DNA of 64,000 bases from a virus. Shown piece by piece: positions 16,675 through 26,600 of this stretch. Position 1 is the first letter of the stretch; each line of letters opens with the position of its first letter. The notes beneath the pieces were generated by a model. That model was not told the DNA's origin. It was given only the letters and a program-made list of their open reading frames with translations, and searched no databases. The translations under genes and the position numbers were made by a program. The stretch lies in IMG/VR virus record IMGVR_UViG_3300023109_002988, positions 1-64,000 of that record; one strand, written 5' to 3'.

Positions 16675-17652
16675 GTGAATGAAGAGTTTTACATCTCTAT
16701 AGCTGGAGAAATATTTGATGGTTATACATCATTTGATTTCCAGGGTGAAGAACTGTATCTAAAACACACAAGTATAAAAGATCAAAGAAATTTACATTTA
16801 TACTACGAGCATTATAAGAATAGAGCTATTAAAAAAGGAGTTCAATCAGAAGAAAAAATACTTATTAAAGTAAAAGAAGACAATCTTTGGACTGAGGACG
16901 ATGATTTAAAAATATCTTCTTTGGAAATAGAAATTCAAAATCTAAAAAAGACTAAAGATAGCTTATTGTTACCCTCTCAAAAAAGAACGTTACAAGAGAC
17001 TATAGATCAAAAGCAGAACGAATGGTTATCTCTACTTACCAAAAGAAAAGAAATTATAGGTAAAACTGCGGAAGATTATGCCTCTGCAATGGCCGCTAAT
17101 GAGATAGTTAGGTATTTTGTTTTTAGAGATCGAGAATTAACTAAAAACGCATTTAACAAAGAAGAGTTTGACAACATGGATGACGAAGACATGTTGAATT
17201 TAAGAGATATTCAATTAAAAACCTCTAACAGATTAAATGAATTAGATATTCAAAAAACAGTATTAAGGCCGTTTTTTAATTTGTATCTATCTTTTTGCGA
17301 TAGCCCTAAAGATTTTTATGGCAAACCATTGGTCGATCTTTCTGTTTATCAATTAAAGACATGCGTATTCGGCAAGGTTTTTCATAGTATATTCCAGCAT
17401 GTCGAAGGGATACCAGAGGACATAAAGGATGATCCAGAAAGATTATTGGCGTTTTCTGAGTCTAAGAGTAATTCAAGTAAGTCGAAGAAGTTTATAGATG
17501 AAGACTCTGCAGCTTCTACTGTTTTTGGGGCTAGCACGGAAGACATAAAAGATCTTGCTGGTGATAGCTCTGAGATATCTCTAACCGAAGAAATAAACAA
17601 AGCTGGAGGCAAGCTTGACATGGAACAAATGATGAAATTGGCAGGTCATTAA
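16675..17652 (+). CDS. Unknown protein before the tape measure, possible tail assembly chaperone or tail component
   Basis: The 325-residue frame starts with GTG at 16675; no in-frame ATG lies nearby, so the start is less sure. It has a coiled-coil segment around 75-125, a mid-region FVFRDRELTKNAF, and a Ser/Asp-rich tail (FSESKSNSSKSKKF). It lies 47 bases before the tape measure gene. Order suggests a tail assembly role. No domain is recognised. Confidence 0.6.
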   Translation: MNEEFYISIAGEIFDGYTSFDFQGEELYLKHTSIKDQRNLHLYYEHYKNRAIKKGVQSEEKILIKVKEDNLWTEDDDLKISSLEIEIQNLKKTKDSLLLPSQKRTLQETIDQKQNEWLSLLTKRKEIIGKTAEDYASAMAANEIVRYFVFRDRELTKNAFNKEEFDNMDDEDMLNLRDIQLKTSNRLNELDIQKTVLRPFFNLYLSFCDSPKDFYGKPLVDLSVYQLKTCVFGKVFHSIFQHVEGIPEDIKDDPERLLAFSESKSNSSKSKKFIDEDSAASTVFGASTEDIKDLAGDSSEISLTEEINKAGGKLDMEQMMKLAGH

Positions 17653-17699
17653 TATAACTTTCGGTGTAATACCTTAAAAGGAAAAAAGGTCTCACCAAT

Positions 17700-20600
17700 A
17701 TGCCAGAATCAGTATCATTACCATTACAAGGACGCATAACAAACCAGTCTCAACTAGAGAGGCAGGTCGCCTCAATAGCAAAAAAAGCTGGTAGAAATTT
17801 AAATATAAATTTAGGCACCAACGCCAAAGATATTAAATCTTTGGAGCAACCTCTTGGCAGAATAACTGGACAGGCTGATGATTTTGGTAAATCAATGGAG
17901 GCTGCGAATGCAAGGGTTATTGCTTTTGGAGCATCAGTGGGAATTATAAATGCCGTTGTACAATCTTTCAAATCCCTTGTATCTACAACCATCGAGGTCG
18001 AGAAAAGTCTCGCAAAAATAAACTCAATCCTAAAAACATCCACTTCTGGCTTGGATGCTTTAAAGAGTCAAATATTCGACATAGCAAGAAGCACAGAGCA
18101 AACTTTTGATACTGTAGCTGATGCAGCGCTAGAATTATCTAGGCAAGGTTTGAGTGCCACCGAAGTTACTAAAAGATTAAATGACGCTCTTATACTTTCT
18201 AGACTTTCAGGAATTAATGCCGCTGAGGCTGTTGCTGGATTAACTGCTGCGGTAAACAGTTTTTCTAAAGCAGGTTTAACTACTGGCGAAGTTTTAAACA
18301 AGATAAGTAACGCAGCGAACCAATTTGCGGTTTCAGAGAGAGACCTTATTGAAGGTTTTAAGAGATCTGCGTCTGTTGCTGAACAAGCTGGTGTAAGTAT
18401 TGATGAGTTAGGAGGTATTATTACTGCCGTCCAACAAAAAACCGCTCGAGGGGGAGCTGTCATAGGAAACTCATTTAAAACAATTTTCACACGGATAGGC
18501 AGAGCCGACAACCTAGAACTTTTAAGGAGTGTCGGGGTAGAAGTCACAGATTTACAAGGTAAAATATTACCAGCTACTAAGTTAATAGAAAACTTATCCA
18601 AAAGACTTGAAGGTTTAAACGATGTACAAGTTAGGTCTATAACAGAAAAGATTGGTGGCGGATTCCAGATAGCTCCACTACTTGCGGCTTTGTCTGATTA
18701 TAGTAGTGAGACATCTGTAGCAATACAAGCGACAGAGGCTTTTAGAAGTGCTACAGATCAAGCTTACCAAAAAAATATAATTTTAAATCAGACTTTATCT
18801 GCAGCGATTAACACCACATCCCTGTCAATTCAAGAGTTGGCGAACTCTTTAGGAGAATTGGGTATTTTAGATCCTTTTAAGGAGATTTTAAATTCAGTTA
18901 ATGCTTTTGCACAGAATGTAAACGAATATCTGGGTGATGGCGAAGCTTTTGGTTCTAAATTTGCGAATGGTATCCTAAAAGGAATCAGTGGGATATTAAT
19001 TAAAGGTGGTATAGCTGTATTTGGTTTATTGCTATTTAATCTTTCTAAAAACTTACTAAAATTTGGAGCGGATTCATTTAAAGCTTTTCTTGGTTTAAAT
19101 AAAGAAGCAGAAAAACTAAAGAGTATACAGTCTCAAATAGTTCAAACACTATTGGGAGACAAGGGTGTTAGGGAAGCAATCCTTAGGATTGAGAATTCTT
19201 CGGTGTCCGCCGAACAAAAGAGACTACAGCAAGCTGAGTTTTTTAATACAGCGCTAAGGGAAAGAGTAAAAATAACCTCGCAGTTAAATACTATTTCTGC
19301 TGGTATAGCTCCAGGAATTATTGGCAGAAGCAGATCGGGCTCCACTAAAAGAGCTGCGGATGGATATTTGCCAATTGGCGCAGAACAAAAAGACATAAGC
19401 AGTGGTGTTGGTGGCGCTCCTTCTTCAGCAAAGCCAGTTGTTATTCCTAACTTTGCATTTGGTGGCGGTAAGAAAGGCACAATGGTTGCTAACTCTAGTG
19501 AGTATCTTGTTCCTAATTTTGCGGGTGGTGGTGATGCGATATTTAATCAGGACATGGTTAAGTCGATGGGCTTACCAGATGGAGCAAAAAAGATAAACGC
19601 GGCTGGTGGTTATGTTCCAAATTACTCAAGCAAGTTCGCACAGAGTCTTAATGTAGCAAGACAAGCAAGAACAGATAAGTTTCCATTTAGACAAAAATCC
19701 TTTGGTGATCTTTCTGCAGATGAAGCTAATCAGGCAGCTGGAAGAGGCAGAGCAGTAAGAGACCGATTTGATAAAAAACGTAAAGCAGGTAAAGTACCAC
19801 AAGGAATCAATCTTGTTAATACTGGGGGTCAGTATATACTCCTGGTTGGAGCGGACGCTCCAGACGAGCCAAATAAAACACTTTATTCAGGCTTGTTGAA
19901 AGAGAGTGGCAAGATTAATAGCTACGAAAACATAAAAGATGCAACAACTTATCTTCGGGCGGGTTTTTCTCAAGTAAATGTTCCTACTTATGGTTTATCG
20001 AAAAATGAAAGAAGTGACAAGAATCCAGGAGCTAAAAATGATGTTGATTCTATAGAGGCTGATTTAACAAAACAAGCTTCTTTAATAGGTTATAACTACG
20101 CCAAAAGCATAAGCAATACCAACACTCTGTCGCCAAGAACAAAAAAAGAAATAGGATCTCTTTTTAACAAAGGCTCTTTAAGTGGTTTTGCTGGGAGTAT
20201 ATTTGAAGCTAGTATAGCTTCTATAATGACAAGCTCTCAGTTTAGAGATTATAAAGACAGAACAGACACCTCTTTAATTGACCTCCCTGCATCTCCTGAA
20301 CTCTTCGAGTTGTTTGGAGTCGGCAAAGGCAAGGGTACTTCAGGGGCAGAGGTAAAAAACAGAGCTGGTAATGATCAATTAAAATCTACAGCTGACAAGC
20401 TTTTTAAAATATTAGTCGGTGGTAAAGAGGGACCTCAAGCGCCTTTTGAATATAAAGAAGGCACTGCTTCTGCTAAGAGAGCGGCTAAAAAAGCTGCATC
20501 TGGATACATACCTAACTACGCTCAAGGCATGAGTCCAGTTGAAGAGGCTATCCAGCGAGAAAAAGATGCTGGTGTTCCAATCAACCAAATCAGGATTAAT

Positions 20601-23600
20601 CAAGACGGAAAACTTCGCAACAGTCAAAACCCAAGCGGTATTGCTGTAACTAATACTAGAGATGAGCCTACTGGCGCTATACCTAAAAATGCAGCTAGAG
20701 GATTCGTTCCTAACTTTTTTATAGGAGCAGGAGTAGGTGAAGCTGCCAAAGCTAACGTAGGTGCTCTTAAAGAGCAAACAGAATCTTTAAAGAAAAGCTC
20801 CAAGGTGACTCAAGGTGAGGCTACTCAGAGAGAGAGTTCAACTAACAAAATGATATTGTTGACTTCTGCTGCTTTCGGATTGCAACAAATTTTTGGTGGC
20901 TTAGGGTCTACTACTGACGGTTTATCAAGTAAAATGGCAGCTTTTGGAGAGGGCGTAACTGCAGCTATATTTACTGGATCTGCCTTATCAACTATTGGTG
21001 CTGGGCCTGGAAATATTATAGAAGGTATTGGAGGCTCAAAAAATGGGCGAAATAAGTTTGGAAGGAGTGCAAAAAAATCGACCCTTGATTTCGCTCAAGG
21101 TTTAAAAGGAAGAAGTTTTATTGGTCCTCTTTCTAAATCTTTCACTAAGCTTGCCCCAATTATTGGTAAATTAGTTGGTTTCGGGGCTAGATTAATACCT
21201 ATCATAGGTACAGCTGTGACAGCTTTTCAATTGTTAAATCCGATACTTAAAAGTTTTGGTGTAGATTTAGGCAAGTTGCTATTTTCACCTTTAAAATCTC
21301 TTGGTCAAAAACTTGGTTTTGTAGATACTGAGGCCGAAAAAGCAGCTAAAAGCATAAATAAGTTTAGCGAAAAAGCTCTAGAAAGTATTTTTACTGCTGG
21401 TGGTCAGCGAAACCTGTTTAAAGAAGAGAGTAAGCAATTTAAAAACCCAGAAGGCAAAGTTCTAGAAAGCGCAAACGACATTCTGAAGTCAGTGCTATCT
21501 TCCAGAAGCGAGGGCAGACAAGATTCGGCATCGTTTTTTAGAATAGAGCAAAGACGGCCAGGTAGAAACCAGCAGTTTCAAGAACAAGGAGGCGTTAAGA
21601 AATATTTCTCTAAAATAGAGGGGGAAGAAATAGAAATTAGCAAAAAAACTTTTGATAGCCTAAGGGAATTAGGACCTTCTATAAATAAGAAGGTTGAAAC
21701 AGCTCTGCTTAAAACTCTTAGTGACGTCGATTTGAAAGATCTGGAGAATAATCCTACTTTCGAAAAGGTACAATTTTTATTAGACAAACAAATAGGCCTT
21801 CTTGGTGAAGGAGGGAGGGAAAAACTTCGGGCAGCTCAACAAAGGCTAGAACTAGCACAAGCTCAAGTCGACGATGCTCAACCTAAAAGAAACGGTCGTG
21901 GACAGAAGGTTGCTCAGACAGCAGAGCAAGCTGCATCTGAAGTTGATGGAAATGTAAAGGTAGCTTCGGCTAAAGAAGAAATAGCAAAACTTCTCGAAGA
22001 GATACTTAAAGGTTCCAAGGCTTTATCTAAGCAGGAAGTTATTGCTAATAACATCAAAAAAATAAAATTTGATATAGCAAAAATAGAAGCCGAATCATTT
22101 GTAAATCAAAAGCTTATACTGACAAATGTTAAAACTCAAGAAGAGGCGGAACTTTCTTATAGAAACGCTTTAAAAGAAACAGCTGGTTTCCAAAGGTTCA
22201 ATAATGTCACAAGATTAAAAGAGATCGAGACAGAAAGAAAAGTACAACAAGAATCTTTAAAATCATTACAGAAAGATCTTGGGTCAGATAAATTCTTAAA
22301 AAGAGTGTTCAGTGTAGACGCTCTTGAGGAGATCGATGAGAGCGGACTTAACTCTTACCTGTCAACATTAAACGAGATTTCAGAAGCTTCAGCCGAAAAC
22401 AAGCAGATTAATACCGAAGATTTTGCCCTCCAGTTGGCTCGCATATCTAATAACGAGGCTTTGACGGGAGAAATTAAAGCCACTCTTGACGCCAATCAAA
22501 AAACATTAAGCGTAAAGAGGGAAGAACTAACTTTAACACAGGCTATGGAAAACTTAGAGCGAGGTCGTAATAAGTTTTCAGAAATACAAGTCAGGCAAGA
22601 AGAAGCAAGACTGTCTTTAATTCAGAAGCAGTTTGATATAGAGCAAAAAAGAATAAGCGACGCCAAAACACTTAGTGATTTGGGTTTTGATAGACAGCTT
22701 GAAAAAGCAAGGGCTGACGCTATCGGCGGTGGTCAATCAGCTAGACTTGGCTTGGCAGCTGAAGAAAAAAGAATAGGGAAGCTAAGAATAGATGCAAACG
22801 AAATTTTTGATAAAAAAGCTCTTACAAAAAGTTTTCAAAAAACAATAATTGATTCTTTTAATCAAGCAGGTCTTAGATTGAATCAAGGGCAAGTAAACTC
22901 AGTAAGGACCTCGAAAACCGAGGGGCAATTTAATGCTTATATAGAAGAATTCAATAGAAAACTTGAAGAACAGCAAAAGAAAGAAATAGAAGTTGCAGCG
23001 GAAGCTCAAAGAGAGGCTCAAAAATTAATATATGAGAGGAAACTTGCAAATCTAAACTTTAAATTTACCGCAGAAGATTTCGATACATCTGTAAGAGATT
23101 TCAATGAGGGTGTTTCTAGGTTCGTAGAAGCTTCAAGCAGACCAGACAAATTCTCCAAAAGCCTGATTAGCGGCGACTCTGCAGAAGGACAAGGGGGTAA
23201 TCAGAATCAGACTGCACCAGCAGCTGGCAATACCTCTAATGCTGTTCAGGGAAGCTCCAGAGAAGCTGAAAGGGCAAAACTAAAAGCAGATCTTGACAAA
23301 GTAATAAAAGGTATAGACGAACAAGCTCAAAAACTTAAAGAAGGTATAACTGGAGTTACTATTGATGTTCAGGGTTTTAAAAACGGTATTGAAATAATTG
23401 AAAAAGGTGTTAAATTGGCTGGCGACAGACTTCAGAATGTATTTGACGAAACTGGAGCTAGCGCAACTACATTTGCAAATCTACTAAGAGATGTATTCAA
23501 CAAAATACCAGAACAAAAAGCACAGAATTTATTTGATATAGCAACAACTGCTGACCCCGACACTCTGCAGAGAGCGGCTTTAGACCAAGCAAGAATAGGA

Positions 23601-26600
23601 GTTTTGGAAAAATCAGAGGGGTCTTTAGCTGAGAGAAATAAAGCGGCTAATGAGTTTATCTTGCTAAAAGAAAAAGAAATAGCGTTGATAGGCGCCGCCG
23701 ACACAGCCACAAAAATACAACTAGAATATGAATATCAAATAAACCTTGAAATTCTAGAGTTGAGAAAACAGATAGCTGAAGCTGGAAATACTGAAGAATC
23801 TGCTGAGTTGGCAAAGCAGATAGAAGAACTTGAGAAAAGAAAAGGAAATCCAGATCCAGGCACTAAGATTAAGAAATTAAGCATAGATGGTGAGACAGCA
23901 GCCAACAGGATGATGGACGCCGCTATTGAAGGAGCAGATCAATTTATAAATACAATATCTGATGGATTGGTTGATGCCATATCTAAAGGAGAGAGTCTTG
24001 GGGATGTACTAAGAGGCGCTGCTGACGACTTCCTTGATAAGATGGCAAAACAGGCAGTTAATAATGTCATAAGGCAAGGTATCGGAATAATTGCTCAGGG
24101 GTTTGGTGCTCCTGTTACAAGAGCCGAAGGAGGAATGATTTCTGGCGGATCTGGAATGAAAGATGATGTTCCAGCCCTGCTCATGGGAGGAGAGTACGTC
24201 ATGAAGAAAAGCGCTGTACAGAAGTACGGGCCAAACTTCATGGATCAATTAAACGGAGGCAAGCTTCCTGGTTATGCTGAAGGTGGAATGGTTCAAGATT
24301 TCAGAACGAAGTCTGGATCTATCGCGTCAAAGTGGACACCGAGATCAGACCAAGATGACGTTGATATAGATGATAAAGTCCCCGATCGCAAAATGAGAAC
24401 TAAGAGCGGAACCCAGGCTTCGCTATGGACTTCGTTGTCGAGCTTGGACAAGGTAAAAGATTCCGAGCTGCAAGACGAAAAAGATAAGAGAACGGACTCT
24501 GGTGTTCAATCTTCGGATTGGACTAAGAAGGCCGATTTGCCCAACGTTTTGAAGTTCGCCGAAGGCGGAATGGTCCAAGATTTCAGAACAAAGTCTGGAG
24601 CTATTGCGTCAAAGTGGACACCGAGATCAGACCAAGATGACGTTGATATAGATGATAAAGTCCCCGATCGCAAAATGAGAACTAAGAGCGGAACCCAGGC
24701 TTCGCTATGGACTTCGTTGTCGAGCTTGGACAAGGTAAAAGATTCCGAGCTGCAAGACGAAAAAGATAAGAGAACGGACTCTGGTGTTCAATCTTCGGAT
24801 TGGACTAAGAAGGCCGATTTGCCCAACGTTTTGAAGTTCGCCGAAGGCGGAATGGTCCAAGATTTCAGAACAAAGTCTGGAGTTATCGCTTCTAACTGGA
24901 CGCCAAAATCGGACGATGATAATGTAGACAGAAAAGACAAAATTCCTGGTCGCAAGATTAGATCTGAAAGCGGAACTGAAGCATCTACTTGGACATCTTC
25001 ATCAAGTTTAGATAAGGCTAAAGATTCTGAGTATCAAGACGAGAAAGAAAAGAGGACTGAGTCTGGTGTTCAATCTTCTAATTGGACTGAAGAAGCAAAT
25101 TTACCTGATGTTCTTAGGTTTTCTGAAAAAACTTCGCCATTAAGCAGATATAAAGAATACAGAATGAGTCAAGACGAAGAAGCTAGAGAGCGATCTTCAG
25201 TGTTGTCCTCTGACTGGAATCCTAAATCTAACAAAAAAGGTGAAGACGACAAGGATTCGGATTCTATGCACGAAGTTCAAAACTTCGCCGAGGGTGGAAT
25301 AGTAGGAATGGTCCAGTCTTTCAGAACAAAGTCTGGAGCTATCGCGTCAAAGTGGACACCGAGATCAGATCAAGATGATGTCGATATAGATGATAAAGTT
25401 CCCGATCGTAAAATGAGAACCAAGAGCGGAACTCAGGCTTCGCTGTGGACCGCATTGTCGAGCTTGGACAAGGTAAAGGATTCCGAGCTGGAAGACGAAA
25501 AAGATAAGAGAACGGACTCTGGTGTTCAATCTTCAGATTGGACTAAGAAGGCCGATCTGCCTAACGTTTTGAAATTTGCTTTAGGAGGCATGATAAGCGG
25601 AGGATCTGCCATGAAGGATGATGTTCCTGCATTATTGATGGGCGGAGAATACGTAATGAAGAAAAGTGCTGTCCAAAAATATGGACCAAACTTCATGGAT
25701 CAGATAAACGGCGGAAAGCTTCCTGGTTACGCTTTAGGAGGTATGATAAGCGGAGGTTCTGGGATGAAGGATGATGTTCCAGCAGTATTAATGGGTGGCG
25801 AATACGTCATGAAGAAAAGCGCTGTCCAAAAATATGGACCAAACTTCATGGATCAGATAAACGGCGGAAAGCTTCCTGGTTACGCTGAAGGTGGGGTTGT
25901 ATCCAATACATTAAGAACTGAGTCAGGAGTCAAATCTTCTAATTGGACTCAAGAGGCTAACGAAGGGCGAGTTCCAGAAAGTTCAAAAACTCCGAAAGGA
26001 AATGTTAGAACAGATTCTGGCTTATTAGCTTCTTCTTGGACAAGTTTGGCTAATTACGCAAAAGCACAAAAAACAGAATTATCTAATAATTTAGAAGAAC
26101 GAAATGAATCTGGACTACTTTCTTCTAGATGGACTCCAAAAGCTGATAAATACACGCAAATAGATGCAACTACTGGCAGGAGTAAATACGCCCCTTCGGC
26201 AATAAAAGCAGAGGAAAAAGAAGAAAGAACAGATTCTGGGGTAAAGCCATCTAGATGGACTAGAGAAGCAGATTACACTAAAGTAAACAATGTAGCTAGC
26301 CTTACGAAAGAGAAGTATAGAAACGAATCTGGTTTAGAAGCTTCTAGATGGACTAGAGAAGCTAGTTTTGATAAAGTTCAAAATAAAAAAGATTCTTCTG
26401 ATGCTTTATTTAGAGCCAACTCGGGATTAATAACTTCTGATTGGACAAGATCGGCATCTATAGACAAAGCTAGTGGTAACACAGCAAAAACATCCCTACA
26501 ACAAACCATAGATGATAGGATCAAACAATACACAGAAAAATCTGTACCTGAAAATATAGGAAGAGGTAAATTGATGAGTCAGAATGCTGTACCTTCAATG

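Noticed and set aside
16640-16680. Possible programmed frameshift joining the two genes before the tape measure
   Set aside because: Both genes are in the same frame, separated by two in-frame stops, and no slippery heptamer is present; shifts in either direction soon meet a stop.
24279-25890. Repeats considered as a CRISPR-like or non-coding array
   Set aside because: The repeats keep the tape measure reading frame, vary mostly at silent positions and have no unique spacers of constant length.
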